Of a stretch of DNA of 46,997 nt, positions 1 to 8,798 are shown one piece after another. The first letter of the stretch is position 1; the number at the start of each line of letters is the position of its first letter. Position numbers and translations under genes: made by a program. Source of the DNA: Bacteroidales bacterium (GTDB lineage: Bacteria; Bacteroidota; Bacteroidia; Bacteroidales; F082); assembly GCA_017466405.1 (NCBI GenBank), contig JAFTUF010000033.1, positions 1 through 46,997 on the forward strand, given 5' to 3'. The notes under the pieces were generated by a model that had not been told where the DNA came from, searched no databases, and saw nothing but the letters and a program-made list of their open reading frames with translations.

Positions 1-123
1 ATTACAAGTGTAGATGCTTCAAGATGGAGTTCGGGAACTTACGTTTGGGAGCTTAGAGCGGGAAACGGAAACGGGAGAGGGAACGAGAACGGGATTTTGG
101 AGAGCGGGAAGTGGGTGAAGTAG
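1..123 (+). CDS. Partial CDS: C-terminal end of a T9SS cargo-like protein
   Basis: The window opens inside a reading frame (frame 1) that reads through 40 codons to TAG at 121-123. The peptide contains VDASRWSSGTYVWELR, then a low-complexity Gly/Asn run, then ILESGKWVK at the very end. This 'V-[DN]-[VA]-S-x-[WL]-x-x-G-x-Y' pattern followed by a short basic strand is how type A T9SS C-terminal sorting domains usually end, so the protein is probably a secreted, surface-anchored one. The catalytic or adhesive part lies outside the window. The Gly/Asn run (about residues 21-32) is encoded by a degenerate 6-base repeat and looks like an in-frame expansion. The domain call is by pattern only. Confidence 0.65.
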   Translation: MTSVDASRWSSGTYVWELRAGNGNGRGNENGILESGKWVK

Positions 124-162
124 AATCTGAGAATCTGAGAAATTGAGAACCTGAGAACCTGA
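123..162. repeat. 8-base tandem repeat (GAAYCTGA)
   Basis: Five consecutive octamers are read directly: GAATCTGA twice, GAAATTGA, then GAACCTGA twice, followed by a decayed sixth unit. The array begins on the last base of the upstream stop codon. A related array in the opposite orientation lies at 46770-46801. Confidence 0.85.
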
Positions 163-184
163 GAAAATAGGACTAAAGTTTAGT

Positions 185-214
185 GAGCTCTTAGAAATAG
201 GAGCTCTTTTTTTT
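185..214 (+). terminator. Intrinsic terminator after the upstream T9SS gene
   Basis: GAGCTCTT pairs with AGGAGCTC (7 Watson-Crick pairs and one G-T pair) around a short loop, followed by eight T residues at 207-214. It lies about 60 bases past the stop at 123 and points the same way. The 34 bases 185-218 occur again, without mismatch and inverted, at 46801-46834. Confidence 0.85.
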
Positions 215-220
215 GTTGTC

Positions 221-248
221 AACAGACAACATACAGCAGACAACAGAC
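221..248. repeat. 7-base tandem repeat (AACAGAC)
   Basis: Four heptamers follow one another: AACAGAC, AACATAC, AGCAGAC, AACAGAC. The same unit occurs four times inside the DUF819 coding region at 44847-44874. Confidence 0.8.
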
Positions 249-295
249 TTTGTGCACGGTTGTTGAGAATGAAGGTCTTAACATCTCTCGCAAAG

Positions 296-358
296 GCGCA
301 AAACGCAAAGAAAAAAAATAATCGCAAAAAAACTCTGCGTTTCTCAGCGTCTCTGCGC
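296..358. repeat. Imperfect inverted repeat of the GCGCAAA...TCTGCGC type
   Basis: GCGCAAAACGCAAAG at 296-310 is roughly complementary to the segment 333-358, which contains CTCTGCGT and ends CTCTGCGC, across an A-rich centre. Interspersed repeats of this look are common in Bacteroidota intergenic DNA. No coding potential is evident. Confidence 0.5.
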
Positions 359-365
359 AAGATTT

Positions 366-425
366 CTTAGTATCTTAGTAACTTAGTAACTTGTTGACTC
401 GGTGACTTGGCGACTCGGCGACTCA
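366..425. repeat. 8-base tandem repeat (CTTAGTAA drifting to CTCGGCGA)
   Basis: Seven octamers in strict 8-base register: CTTAGTAT, CTTAGTAA twice, CTTGTTGA, CTCGGTGA, CTTGGCGA, CTCGGCGA, then a partial unit. The unit changes gradually along the array, as expected of an old expansion. Nothing else recognisable lies between it and the promoter at 492. Confidence 0.85.
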
Positions 426-491
426 AAAAACCGTTCAAAATACCATAAAAAATAGGGGATAAAAAAAAGTTGAATTTTTTTTCTACAAAGT

Positions 492-522
492 GTTGTGTAT
501 TAAAGAAAAAGTTGTATCTTTG
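492..522 (+). promoter_or_regulatory. Bacteroidota-type promoter of the ribosomal operon
   Basis: A -7 element TATCTTTG (515-522) matches TAnnTTTG exactly. GTTG at 492-495 serves as the -33 element with the preferred 19-base spacing. The GC-rich discriminator CAGCCG follows directly. The first 14 bases from the -7 element, TATCTTTGCAGCCG, are repeated exactly at the promoter before rpmJ. Transcription should start near 528-530, giving rpsL a leader of about 260 bases. Confidence 0.8.
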
Positions 523-575
523 CAGCCGGAAAAAAGTTAGAAAAAATAACTTTGCGAATGAGATAGTTGAGGGAC

Positions 576-654
576 CTGATAAGTTAAACGTTAGAGGTTT
601 CTACATTACAAACGGTTGTAAATCAGTTCTATAGGTTTGTAATGGGTTTATCAG
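576..654 (+). promoter_or_regulatory. Structured leader RNA upstream of rpsL
   Basis: CATTACAAAC (604-613) is perfectly complementary to GTTTGTAATG (635-644), giving a 10-bp stem with a 21-base loop. It is enclosed by a second helix, CTGATAA (576-582) with TTATCAG (648-654). The rest of the leader (655-787) is A-rich with no further strong helix and no ORF. Position and shape suggest a cis-acting leader of the S12 operon, possibly for ribosomal-protein autoregulation. The function is inferred; the pairing is seen. Confidence 0.55.
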
Positions 655-787
655 AAAAGACGGAGTAGTGACCGTATATCCCAAAACTGTGTTATTTAAA
701 GAGCGAAATTTCGAGCTGTTGAAAAAGAAAAAATAAAGGAATTTTTCCTATTAAATGGATAGAAATTAGTAATTTAAAGAAAAAGAA

Positions 788-1180
788 ATGCCAACGATTC
801 AACAATTAGTCCGTAAGGGACGTCAAAAATTGGAAGACAAGAGTAAATCTCCTGCCTTGGATTCGTGCCCACAACGTCGTGGTGTTTGTGTACGTGTTTA
901 CACAACAACACCTAAGAAACCTAACTCAGCTATGCGTAAGGTAGCTAGGGTACGTTTGACCAATCAGAAAGAAGTTAATGCTTACATCCCTGGTGAAGGT
1001 CATAACTTGCAGGAACACTCTATCGTGATGATTAGAGGTGGTCGTGTTAAAGATCTTCCAGGTGTACGTTATCACATCATCCGTGGTGCTTTGGATACAG
1101 CCGGTGTTGATGGTCGTGCACAACGCAGATCAAAATACGGCGCTAAGCGTCCTAAAAAACAAGCAGCTAAGAAGAAATAA
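788..1180 (+). CDS. rpsL: 30S ribosomal protein uS12
   Basis: uS12 lies at the decoding centre of the small subunit and helps set translational accuracy. The 130-residue product carries the family signature [19 protein letters not shown] (about 40-58). It keeps the wild-type lysines K43 and K88 at the two positions where streptomycin-resistance changes usually arise, and the RVKDLPG loop with D89, which is often methylthiolated. The C-terminus is a short basic tail. It is the first gene of the str-type cluster (rpsL-rpsG-fusA). The start ATG follows an A-rich stretch without a Shine-Dalgarno sequence, as is normal for this phylum. It is probably driven by the promoter at 492-522 and controlled through the leader at 576-654. 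Confidence 0.98.
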   Translation: MPTIQQLVRKGRQKLEDKSKSPALDSCPQRRGVCVRVYTTTPKKPNSAMRKVARVRLTNQKEVNAYIPGEGHNLQEHSIVMIRGGRVKDLPGVRYHIIRGALDTAGVDGRAQRRSKYGAKRPKKQAAKKK

Positions 1181-1211
1181 TTGTTAAACGGAAAAGTTTA
1201 GAAATTAGAAC

Positions 1212-1679
1212 ATGAGAAAAGCTAAACCAAAGAAAAGAATCATCCTTCCAGATCCAAAGTACGGTGATGTATTGGTAACAAAATTCGTTAACAATATCAT
1301 GTTAAAGGGTAAAAAGAATCTTGCTTACGAAATTTTCTATAACGCTATGGATATCGTAGGTAACAAATTAAACGAAGACCCTATCAGTGTTTGGAAGAAA
1401 GCTTTAGAAAATGTAACTCCACAAGTAGAGGTAAGAAGCCGTCGTATTGGTGGTGCTACATTCCAAATCCCTTCAGAGATTCGTCCTTCTCGTAAACAAA
1501 GTATCGGTATGAAAAACCTCATCGGTTACGCTCGTAAACGCCATGAAAAATCAATGGGCGAAAGATTAGCTGGTGAAATCATGCAAGCTTACAAAGAAGA
1601 AGGCGCAGCTTTCAAGAAAAAGGAAGAAATCCACAGAATGGCTGATGCTAACAAAGCCTTCTCACACTTCAGATTCTAA
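1212..1679 (+). CDS. rpsG: 30S ribosomal protein uS7
   Basis: uS7 binds the 3' major domain of 16S rRNA, starts assembly of the head of the small subunit and contacts the E-site tRNA. The 155-residue protein shows the N-terminal signature [20 protein letters not shown] (from D14), the GGATFQIP strand near residue 80, and ends in FSHFRF, all typical of bacterial uS7. The length is close to the usual 156-158. It lies 31 bases behind rpsL and 19 bases before fusA, so the three are almost surely one transcript. In E. coli this protein represses its own operon. No equivalent site is visible in the rpsL-rpsG gap, which is only A-rich. Confidence 0.98.
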   Translation: MRKAKPKKRIILPDPKYGDVLVTKFVNNIMLKGKKNLAYEIFYNAMDIVGNKLNEDPISVWKKALENVTPQVEVRSRRIGGATFQIPSEIRPSRKQSIGMKNLIGYARKRHEKSMGERLAGEIMQAYKEEGAAFKKKEEIHRMADANKAFSHFRF

Positions 1680-1698
1680 TATATTAAAGGTGTAAATA

Positions 1699-3822
1699 AT
1701 GATGAAAGACGGTCAAAATAATATGAATCAACTCAGCTATACTCGTAATATCGGTATCATGGCTCACATCGATGCCGGTAAAACCACTACAACTGAGCGT
1801 ATATTGTATTATACAGGCCGTAGTCGTCGTATCGGCGAAGTTCACGACGGTGCCGCAACAATGGACTGGATGGTGCAAGAGCAAGAAAGGGGTATCACCA
1901 TTACATCAGCTGCTACAACAGTATTCTGGAATGTTAATGAAGTACCTTATAAGATTAATATAATCGACACCCCCGGCCACGTTGATTTTACAGTGGAAGT
2001 TGAACGTTCACTCAGAGTATTAGACGGAGCTGTCGCTCTGTTCTGCGCTGTCGGTGGCGTTGAACCTCAGTCAGAAACAGTATGGCATCAAGCCGATAAA
2101 TATAAAGTGCCACATATCTGCTTCATCAATAAGATGGATCGTTGTGGTGCTGACTTCTTTAAAGTCGTAGAACAGATTAAAGACCGCTTTAACGCAAATC
2201 CAATACCTGTACAAATTCCAATCGGTAGCGAAGATTCATTCATCGGAGTCGTTGACTTGGTGAAGAACAAGGCTTTCGTTTGGGAAGATGAACTTGGAAC
2301 ACAATTCTCAGAGGTAGAAATCCCTGAAGATTTAAAAGAAATGGCTGCTGAATACCGTAACAATTTGTTAGAAGGTGCAGCAGAAGATAATGAAGAGTTG
2401 TTCGAGAAATTTATGGATGACCCAGAATCCATCACAGAAGAGGAACTTATCGCTGAGATAAGAAAAGCAACTTTATCAAGACGTGCTTGTCCTGTATTGT
2501 GTGGAGCTTCCTTCAAAAACAAGGGCGTACAATTATTACTCGACGCTATCATTAACTATCTTCCAAGTCCAAATGATATTGATGATGTTGTTGGTTTTAA
2601 TCCAAAGACCGAAAAAGAAGAAATACGCAAAGCGGATCCAAACGGACCGTTCTGCGCACTCGCTTTCAAAATTGCTACAGATCCATACGTCGGACGTCTC
2701 GCATTCTTCCGTGTTTATTCAGGAACTTTAAAATCAGGTTCATACGTACTCAACGTAACAACAGGAAAGAAAGAACGTATATCACGTATCATGCAGATGA
2801 ATGCTAACAAACAAACACCACTTGATGAAATTCAAGCCGGTGATATAGCAGCTGCAGTTGGATTTAAAACGATAAGAACAGGCGATACCCTTACCAGCGA
2901 AGATAAACCTTTATTGCTTGAGTCTATCTCATTCCCACAACCAGTAGTTCAAATAGCAGTTGAACCTAAAACTCAAGCCGAAATGGACAAGTTATCAGTT
3001 TCCTTAGATAAACTTGCCGAAGAAGATCCTACCTTCCAAGTCACTACTGACGAAAATTCAGGTCAGACAATTATTGCAGGTATGGGTGAATTACACCTTG
3101 ATATTATTATCGATAGATTAAGAAGAGAATTTGGTGTTGAAATAAATGTTGGTAGTCCACAAGTAGCATACAAAGAATCATTCACACAAGTTGTTGAACA
3201 TCGTGAGGTCTATAAAAAACAAACTGGCGGTAAAGGCAAATTTGCCGATATCGTGTTTGAAATCGGACCAGCTGATGAAGGCTACACTGGCTTGCAATTT
3301 GTCAATGATGTTAAAGGTGGAAATATTCCAAGAGAATATATCCTTGCTACAGAAAAAGGATTCAAGAGCGCAATGTCGAATGGTGTTTTGGCAGGTTTCC
3401 CAATGGATTCTGTTAAAGTACGCTTGATTGATGGTTCAACCCATCCAGTAGATAGCGATGCATTATCATTCGAAGCAGCAGCACACTTTGGTTTCAAGGC
3501 AGCTGGTGAAAAAGCTAAGTCTGTTGTTATGGAACCAATAATGAAAGTTGAAGTGAGAGTACCATCAGAATACATGGGCGACGTATCAGGTGATCTTAAT
3601 AGAAGAAGATCAATTTTACGTGAAGTAGAAGCCGGTGTTGTACAACAAATTATCAAAGCCGATGTACCGTTGTCAGAAATGTTTGGTTATATAACAACAT
3701 TGAGAACGTTAACACAAGGAAGAGCAAGCTATAGCATGGAGTTTAGTCACTATGCAAGATTAGCTGACGATTTGGCTGATATAGTAATAAAGAAAGCAAA
3801 AGGAACATATTTCTTCTTTTAA
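1699..3822 (+). CDS. fusA: Elongation factor G
   Basis: EF-G is the GTPase that moves tRNAs and mRNA through the ribosome and helps recycle it. The 707-residue protein has the P-loop AHIDAGKT (22-29), the switch region [11 protein letters not shown], the G3 box DTPGHVD and the G4 box NKMD. These are followed by the domain II barrel and the domain IV-V region with its [14 protein letters not shown] stretch. Two ATGs stand together at 1699 and 1702, and a third at 1723 would give the N-terminus [11 protein letters not shown] usual for the family, so the exact start is open. No tuf gene follows; the next gene is rpsJ after 60 bases. That separation of tuf from the str cluster is known in this phylum. 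Confidence 0.97.
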   Translation: MMKDGQNNMNQLSYTRNIGIMAHIDAGKTTTTERILYYTGRSRRIGEVHDGAATMDWMVQEQERGITITSAATTVFWNVNEVPYKINIIDTPGHVDFTVEVERSLRVLDGAVALFCAVGGVEPQSETVWHQADKYKVPHICFINKMDRCGADFFKVVEQIKDRFNANPIPVQIPIGSEDSFIGVVDLVKNKAFVWEDELGTQFSEVEIPEDLKEMAAEYRNNLLEGAAEDNEELFEKFMDDPESITEEELIAEIRKATLSRRACPVLCGASFKNKGVQLLLDAIINYLPSPNDIDDVVGFNPKTEKEEIRKADPNGPFCALAFKIATDPYVGRLAFFRVYSGTLKSGSYVLNVTTGKKERISRIMQMNANKQTPLDEIQAGDIAAAVGFKTIRTGDTLTSEDKPLLLESISFPQPVVQIAVEPKTQAEMDKLSVSLDKLAEEDPTFQVTTDENSGQTIIAGMGELHLDIIIDRLRREFGVEINVGSPQVAYKESFTQVVEHREVYKKQTGGKGKFADIVFEIGPADEGYTGLQFVNDVKGGNIPREYILATEKGFKSAMSNGVLAGFPMDSVKVRLIDGSTHPVDSDALSFEAAAHFGFKAAGEKAKSVVMEPIMKVEVRVPSEYMGDVSGDLNRRRSILREVEAGVVQQIIKADVPLSEMFGYITTLRTLTQGRASYSMEFSHYARLADDLADIVIKKAKGTYFFF

Positions 3823-3882
3823 TTAAGGAGTAAGAACAGAATAAGATTAGAATAAAAATAAAAAAATTAACAACAAATTCTT

Positions 3883-4188
3883 ATGAGTCAAAGAATTAGA
3901 ATTAAGTTAAAATCTCACGATCACAACTTGGTTGACAAGTCAGCTGAGAAGATTGTGAAAACCATCAAATTGACTGGTGCTTTAGTTAGCGGTCCTATAC
4001 CGTTACCTACAGACAAGAAAATTTACACGGTTTTGCGTTCTACCTTCGTACACAAGAAATCGAGAGAACAATTTGAGTTATCATCATACAAGCGTTTGCT
4101 TGACATCTATAACTCAACATCACAAACTATCGATGCTTTGATGAAGTTAGAATTACCAAGCGGTGTAGAAGTAGAAATTAAATTATAA
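3883..4188 (+). CDS. rpsJ: 30S ribosomal protein uS10 (NusE)
   Basis: uS10 sits in the head of the small subunit and doubles as NusE, the partner of NusB and NusG that couples transcription to translation. The 101-residue product has the family's [20 protein letters not shown] start, the IPLPTDK turn in the middle (the loop that enters the ribosome) and the conserved [17 protein letters not shown] segment. It opens the S10 cluster. The 60-base A-rich gap after fusA contains no clear TAnnTTTG box and no terminator, so it is probably read through from the str genes rather than from its own promoter. Confidence 0.97.
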   Translation: MSQRIRIKLKSHDHNLVDKSAEKIVKTIKLTGALVSGPIPLPTDKKIYTVLRSTFVHKKSREQFELSSYKRLLDIYNSTSQTIDALMKLELPSGVEVEIKL

Positions 4189-4222
4189 TTATTGTAAAAC
4201 TATCTAGTAATTAAAACGTAGC

Positions 4223-4852
4223 ATGTCAGGAATACTAGGAAAAAAGATTGGGATGACCAGCATTTACGACGAGAGTGGAAGAAACATTCCAGTAACAGTC
4301 GTTGAAGCAGGTCCTTGCGTAGTCACCCAAGTTAAGACAAAAGAAAAAGACGGTTACGATGCTATCCAAATGGCGTTTGATGAAAGAAAGGTGAAGAACA
4401 CCCCTAGAGCTTTGCAAAAACATTTTGAAAAAGCTGGTACAACGCCTAAGAAGTTAGTTCGTGAATTCTCACGTTTCGAAGAAGGCCACAGAAAGAGCCT
4501 TGGTGAAACAATCACCGTCGATGTATTTATGGAAGGCGAATTTGTTGACGTTACAGGTATCAGCAAAGGTAAGGGCTTCCAAGGTGTTGTTAAACGCTAC
4601 AATTTTAACGGCGTTGGACAAGCGACTCACGGTCAACACAACCGTTTGAGAAAACCGGGTTCAATCGGTGCATGTGCATACCCTGCAAGAGTATTTAAAG
4701 GCTTAAGAATGGGTGGTCACATGGGTAACCGCACAGTGAAGGCTATCAACCTTCAAATCATGAAAATCGTTCCCGAGAAGAATTTGTTAGTTGTGAAAGG
4801 TTCAGTACCGGGATCTAAAAACGGATATTTAAAAATAGAAAGATGGAGTTAG
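4223..4852 (+). CDS. rplC: 50S ribosomal protein uL3
   Basis: uL3 is an early-assembly protein of the large subunit whose long central loop reaches towards the peptidyl transferase centre. The 209-residue product begins [20 protein letters not shown] and carries the central extension [19 protein letters not shown], including the glutamine context methylated by PrmB in other bacteria, followed by [14 protein letters not shown]. Length is normal. The stop codon lies inside the beginning of rplD: the two overlap by 10 bases, which points to translational coupling. No oddities were seen. Confidence 0.98.
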   Translation: MSGILGKKIGMTSIYDESGRNIPVTVVEAGPCVVTQVKTKEKDGYDAIQMAFDERKVKNTPRALQKHFEKAGTTPKKLVREFSRFEEGHRKSLGETITVDVFMEGEFVDVTGISKGKGFQGVVKRYNFNGVGQATHGQHNRLRKPGSIGACAYPARVFKGLRMGGHMGNRTVKAINLQIMKIVPEKNLLVVKGSVPGSKNGYLKIERWS

Positions 4853-5469
4853 AAGTTTTAAAGATTACCGGCGAATCAACAGGACGCAAAGTTCAGTTGA
4901 ACGAAAATATCTACGGAATTGAGCCTAATGATCATTGCATCTACTTAGATGTAAACTTGATCAGAGCTAATCAACGTCAAGGTACACACAAAGCAAAAAC
5001 ACGTAGTGAGATTGCAGGTAGTACACGTAAGTTGATCCGTCAAAAAGGAACAGGTGGTGCACGCCGTGGTGATATCAACTCACCAGTATTAAGAGGCGGT
5101 GGTAGAGTATTCGGACCACAACCACGCGATTATGGCTTCAAATTGAACAAGAAAGTCAGACTTCTTGCACGTAGATCAGCATTGACATACAAAATGAGAG
5201 ATGCAGAGATTGCTATATTAGAAGACTTCACCTTTGATAGCATCAAAACTAAGAAGATGGTTGAAGTTTTGACAAACCTCAAAGTGAATGGTGGCAAGAA
5301 CTTGTTTGTATTCCCAGCAACAGATACCAATGTTGTATTGTCTGCAAGAAACATTCAACGCACTCAAGTCACACTTGCTCGTAACCTCAACACTTATGAT
5401 ATTCTCAATGCCAAGAAAATATTCATCTTGGAGAGTTCATTACCACAAATTGAAGAAATTCTTGGATAA
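4843..5469 (+). CDS. rplD: 50S ribosomal protein uL4
   Basis: uL4 lines the nascent-peptide exit tunnel and is the autogenous regulator of the S10 operon in E. coli. The 208-residue protein contains the tunnel loop around [20 protein letters not shown] and [17 protein letters not shown], then the [10 protein letters not shown] helix. The start ATG at 4843 overlaps the last codons of rplC. An E. coli-like S10 leader is not recognisable before rpsJ, so regulation by L4 as known from E. coli cannot be claimed here. Length and motifs are ordinary. Confidence 0.97.
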   Translation: MELEVLKITGESTGRKVQLNENIYGIEPNDHCIYLDVNLIRANQRQGTHKAKTRSEIAGSTRKLIRQKGTGGARRGDINSPVLRGGGRVFGPQPRDYGFKLNKKVRLLARRSALTYKMRDAEIAILEDFTFDSIKTKKMVEVLTNLKVNGGKNLFVFPATDTNVVLSARNIQRTQVTLARNLNTYDILNAKKIFILESSLPQIEEILG

Positions 5470-5491
5470 TTAACCTTAAAAATTAGAAACG

Positions 5492-5782
5492 ATGATTATC
5501 ATTAAGAAACCTGTTATAACAGAAAAGATGACTGCGATTACAGAGAAACTTAATCGCTATGCATTTATTGTTGACAAACGTGCAAATAAACTGCAAATCA
5601 AACAGGCTGTCCAAGACCTTTACGGTGTACAAGTGGAATCAGTCAACACTATTAATTATGAAGGAAAGCTTAAGTCACGTTATACAAAGACTGGCGTTAT
5701 CAGCGGCAGAAGAGATGCTTTCAAGAAAGCAATCGTGACATTAGCAAAAGGTGAAACTATTGACTTTTTTAGCAATATTTAA
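5492..5782 (+). CDS. rplW: 50S ribosomal protein uL23
   Basis: uL23 stands at the mouth of the exit tunnel and is the docking point for trigger factor, signal recognition particle and the SecY channel. The 96-residue product has the family core [40 protein letters not shown] and [12 protein letters not shown]. The length is normal. It lies 22 bases after rplD and only 2 bases before rplB, so it is certainly co-translated with its neighbours. No unusual feature was seen. Confidence 0.97.
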   Translation: MIIIKKPVITEKMTAITEKLNRYAFIVDKRANKLQIKQAVQDLYGVQVESVNTINYEGKLKSRYTKTGVISGRRDAFKKAIVTLAKGETIDFFSNI

Positions 5783-5784
5783 AG

Positions 5785-6609
5785 ATGGCTTTAAAGAAAT
5801 ATAAACCTACGACACCGGGTCAGCGCTTCAAAATTATTAGCGCTTTTGACGAAATCACAACAAGCAAGCCAGAGAAGTCATTGCTTGCAACAAAGAAAAG
5901 CAGCGGTGGACGTAACCATACAGGTAAAATGACAGTCCGCAATATCGGAGGTGGACACAAACAAAAATATAGAATAATTGACTTCAAACGTGATAAAGAC
6001 GGTATCCCAGCAGTTGTTAAGACAATTGAATACGATCCAAACCGTACAGCACGTATCGCTCTCGTTTATTACGCAGACGGTGAAAAACGTTATATCATTG
6101 CACCACAAGGCTTGAAAGTTGGTCAAACTATCATGTCAGGTAAAGAAGCTACACCAAACGTTGGTAACGCTATGTTCTTAAGCGATGTTCCATTCGGTAC
6201 AATAGTTCACAACATTGAATTACGTCCAGGACAAGGCGCTAAGATGGCACGTAGTGCAGGTGCATACGCACAATTGATGTCACGTGATGGTAAATATGCA
6301 ATTTTGAAGATGCCTTCAGGCGAAACACGTCTCATCCTTCAATCATGCAAAGCTACTATCGGCACAGTATCTAACGTAGAACACAACCTTGAAAAATCAG
6401 GTAAGGCAGGTCGTAGCCGTTGGTTAGGCCGTCGTCCACGCGTTCGTGGTGTTGTTATGAACCCAGTAGATCACCCAATGGGTGGTGGTGAAGGCCGCGC
6501 ATCAGGTGGTATCCCACGTAGCCGTAAGGGTATGCCAGCTAAGGGTTACAAGACACGTGCATTGAAGAATGCATCTAACAGATACATAATCGAAAGAAGA
6601 AAGAAGTAA
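5785..6609 (+). CDS. rplB: 50S ribosomal protein uL2
   Basis: uL2 is a primary 23S rRNA binder needed for subunit joining and peptidyl transferase activity. The 274-residue protein has the N-terminal [15 protein letters not shown], the [19 protein letters not shown] loop, the [19 protein letters not shown] segment and the C-terminal [17 protein letters not shown] signature. H230 in that signature corresponds to the histidine shown to be critical in E. coli uL2. The C-terminus is rich in basic residues as usual. It follows rplW by 2 bases. Confidence 0.98.
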   Translation: MALKKYKPTTPGQRFKIISAFDEITTSKPEKSLLATKKSSGGRNHTGKMTVRNIGGGHKQKYRIIDFKRDKDGIPAVVKTIEYDPNRTARIALVYYADGEKRYIIAPQGLKVGQTIMSGKEATPNVGNAMFLSDVPFGTIVHNIELRPGQGAKMARSAGAYAQLMSRDGKYAILKMPSGETRLILQSCKATIGTVSNVEHNLEKSGKAGRSRWLGRRPRVRGVVMNPVDHPMGGGEGRASGGIPRSRKGMPAKGYKTRALKNASNRYIIERRKK

Positions 6610-6633
6610 TTAACCAGGTAAAAAAGTAAAACA

Positions 6634-6900
6634 ATGAGTCGCTCACTTAAAAAAGGACCATATATCCACTATAAACTCGAGAAAAGAGTTTTGGATAATG
6701 TAGAAACAGGTAAGAAGACCGTCATTAAGACCTGGTCGAGAGCTTCGATGATTTCACCAGATTTTGTAGGTCAGACAATAGCTGTTCATAACGGAAATAA
6801 ATTCATCCCTGTTTACGTAACAGAAAACATGGTAGGTCATAAGTTAGGAGAATTTGCTCCAACACGTATATTCAGAGGCCACGCCGGAAACAAAAAATGA
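6634..6900 (+). CDS. rpsS: 30S ribosomal protein uS19
   Basis: uS19 is a head protein of the small subunit that works with uS13 near the A-site tRNA and in subunit bridging. The 88-residue product starts [19 protein letters not shown] and contains the signature [21 protein letters not shown] and the EFAPTR motif. Size and motifs are standard. It lies 24 bases after rplB and 15 bases before rplV, in the conserved S10-cluster order rplB-rpsS-rplV-rpsC. Confidence 0.97.
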   Translation: MSRSLKKGPYIHYKLEKRVLDNVETGKKTVIKTWSRASMISPDFVGQTIAVHNGNKFIPVYVTENMVGHKLGEFAPTRIFRGHAGNKK

Positions 6901-6915
6901 TAAATAAAGAATAGT

Positions 6916-7347
6916 ATGGGAGCAAGAAAACATAATAGAGCAGAAGCTATAAAAGAAGCACGTAAACACGTTGCTATGGCAAAGTTGATGGACGTGCCTA
7001 CATCGCCTCGTAAGATGCGTTTAGTTGCTGACATGATAAGAGGAATGAAAGTGGAACTTGCACTGCATGCCTTGATGTACTCACCCAAAGCCGCTGCAAA
7101 ACCGATGTATAAATTACTTCGTTCAGCAATAGCAAACTGGGAAGCTAAAAATGAAGGAAAACGTATCGAAGACGCTAACTTGTATGTAAAAGAAGTATTT
7201 GTTGATGAAGGTCGTACATTGAAACGTATCCAACCTGCACCACAGGGAAGAGCACACCGCATCCGCAAACGTTCAAACCATATCACTATAGTTGTCGATA
7301 GTAGAATCGCTGAAGCAGCTAATGTCGAGGCAAAAGTAGAAGAATAA
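6916..7347 (+). CDS. rplV: 50S ribosomal protein uL22
   Basis: uL22 extends a long beta-hairpin into the exit tunnel next to uL4, where changes can alter macrolide response. The 143-residue product shows [18 protein letters not shown] near residue 28 and the hairpin region [19 protein letters not shown] near residues 97-115, followed by SNHITIVV. A short N-terminal and a short acidic C-terminal extension make it slightly longer than the E. coli protein of 110 residues, which is usual in this phylum. No other deviation was noted. Confidence 0.97.
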   Translation: MGARKHNRAEAIKEARKHVAMAKLMDVPTSPRKMRLVADMIRGMKVELALHALMYSPKAAAKPMYKLLRSAIANWEAKNEGKRIEDANLYVKEVFVDEGRTLKRIQPAPQGRAHRIRKRSNHITIVVDSRIAEAANVEAKVEE

Positions 7348-7366
7348 AAATTAATTAGAGTTTACA

Positions 7367-8101
7367 ATGGGACAAAAAACAAATCCAATAGGTCTTAGAT
7401 TAGGAATCATCAAAGGATGGGATTCCAATTGGTATGGCGGTAGAGATTTTTCAAAGAAACTTGTCGAAGACGATAAAATTCGTAAATATTTGAATGCACG
7501 TCTCGGTAAAGCAGGTATCTCAAAGATAGCTATCGAACGTTCACTTAAACTCGTGACCGTAACTATCTTCACAGCTCGTCCGGGCATGATCATAGGTAGA
7601 GGTGGTCAAGAAGTAGATAAATTAAAAGAAGAATTGAAGAAGCTCACTGGAAAAGAAGTCCAAATTAATATCAGTGAGATTAAGAGACCTGAACTCGATG
7701 CTTATATAGTAGCAAGCACAATTGCAAAACAAATTGAAGGCCGCGTTTCATTCCGTCGTGCTATCAAAGCAGCTGTGACAGGAACTATGCGTATCGGAGC
7801 AGAAGGTATCAAAGTTATTGCATCAGGTCGTGTTGGCGGTGCAGAAATGGCACGTCAAGAAACCTACAAAGAAGGTCGTATTCCATTGCATACACTTCGC
7901 GCAGACATCGACTATTCATTAGTTGAAGCACATACAACATACGGTCGTATCGGTATTAAAGTATGGATCTGCAAAGGTGAAATCTATGGTAAACCTGAGT
8001 TAGTACCAACCTCAATTGCTGGCGCAAACAAGAAACAATCAGCACCAAAGCAAAATGGAGGAGCTCCACGTCGTAATAAACGCAATAGTAGCAATAAGTA
8101 A
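7367..8101 (+). CDS. rpsC: 30S ribosomal protein uS3
   Basis: uS3 forms part of the mRNA entry channel and its helicase activity. The 244-residue protein starts [13 protein letters not shown], contains a KH domain with the GXXG-type loop [16 protein letters not shown] (about 69-84) and the C-terminal domain signature [21 protein letters not shown]. It ends in a long basic, low-complexity tail that binds rRNA. It is 20 bases behind rplV and 25 bases before rplP. Ordinary in length and content. Confidence 0.98.
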   Translation: MGQKTNPIGLRLGIIKGWDSNWYGGRDFSKKLVEDDKIRKYLNARLGKAGISKIAIERSLKLVTVTIFTARPGMIIGRGGQEVDKLKEELKKLTGKEVQINISEIKRPELDAYIVASTIAKQIEGRVSFRRAIKAAVTGTMRIGAEGIKVIASGRVGGAEMARQETYKEGRIPLHTLRADIDYSLVEAHTTYGRIGIKVWICKGEIYGKPELVPTSIAGANKKQSAPKQNGGAPRRNKRNSSNK

Positions 8102-8125
8102 GAGTAAATAAAAAATCTAAAAACG

Positions 8126-8545
8126 ATGTTACAACCTAAAAGAACAAGATTCAGAAGACCTCAGAAGAGCAAGATAAAAGGTATCGCACACCGCGGACAC
8201 GAACTTGCATTCGGAACTTTTGGAATAAAATCAATGGAGGACGCTTTGATTACAGCACGTCAAATTGAAGCTGCTCGTCAAGCTGTTACTCGTTACATGA
8301 AACGTGAGGGACAAATTTGGATCAGAATATTCCCTGATAAACCTATCACCAAAAAGCCACAAGATGTTCGTATGGGTAAAGGTAAGGGTGATGTTGAATA
8401 CTTTGCAGCTCGCGTATATCCAGGTCACATGCTTTTCGAAGCTGAAGGCGTGCCATTAGCAATTGCTAAAGAAGCTATGCGTTTAGCCGCTCAAAAGTTG
8501 CCGGTTACAACAAAATTCGTGGTAAGAAGAGATTATGTTGAATAA
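8126..8545 (+). CDS. rplP: 50S ribosomal protein uL16
   Basis: uL16 organises the A-site side of the large subunit late in assembly. The 139-residue product begins [19 protein letters not shown] and contains [35 protein letters not shown] and [19 protein letters not shown], which carry the arginine and glycine context of the family. The length is normal. It lies between rpsC and rpmC with gaps of 24 and 18 bases, in the standard order. Confidence 0.98.
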   Translation: MLQPKRTRFRRPQKSKIKGIAHRGHELAFGTFGIKSMEDALITARQIEAARQAVTRYMKREGQIWIRIFPDKPITKKPQDVRMGKGKGDVEYFAARVYPGHMLFEAEGVPLAIAKEAMRLAAQKLPVTTKFVVRRDYVE

Positions 8546-8563
8546 TAAGAAGGAACAAGCACT

Positions 8564-8776
8564 ATGAAAAAAGAAGCTATCAATGAATTAAGTACAGCTG
8601 ATTTGATGGAACGCATCGAAGAGCAACGTTTAGAGTATGTTAAAATGAAGCTCAATCATGCAGTTTCTCCGCTGGATAATCCACATAAATTAGGCGCTTG
8701 TCGCAAAGAAATCGCACGAATGATGACTGAATTAAGAAAACGTCAGATCATTGAAGGAAAACAAGACAATAAATAA
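8564..8776 (+). CDS. rpmC: 50S ribosomal protein uL29
   Basis: uL29 is a small two-helix protein near the exit tunnel, next to uL23. The 70-residue product shows the expected pattern: an acidic first helix (INELSTADLMERIEEQRLEY), a turn with the conserved PLDNPHKLGACRKEIAR motif, and a second helix ending MMTELRKRQI. A weak GAAGGAAC stretch stands before the start codon, one of few purine-rich sites in the operon. It is followed after 22 bases by rpsQ. Confidence 0.96.
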   Translation: MKKEAINELSTADLMERIEEQRLEYVKMKLNHAVSPLDNPHKLGACRKEIARMMTELRKRQIIEGKQDNK

Positions 8777-8798
8777 TTAACGACAGTAAGGAATTATC

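Noticed and set aside
19-360. Open frame of 113 codons on the - strand
   Set aside because: It crosses a terminator, three repeat blocks and the antisense of a likely T9SS tail; the peptide is low-complexity and resembles no family.
366-425. Octamer arrays considered as a CRISPR array
   Set aside because: Units are 8 bases and contiguous, without unique spacers of 25-40 bases, and no cas genes are in the window.
576-654. rpsL leader as a known riboswitch or tRNA-like element
   Set aside because: No conserved riboswitch core, no acceptor/anticodon arrangement and no CCA end were found; only the nested helices are supported.
3823-3882. Missing tuf gene after fusA taken as a deletion
   Set aside because: Separation of tuf from the str cluster is normal in this phylum, and the gap shows no remnant.
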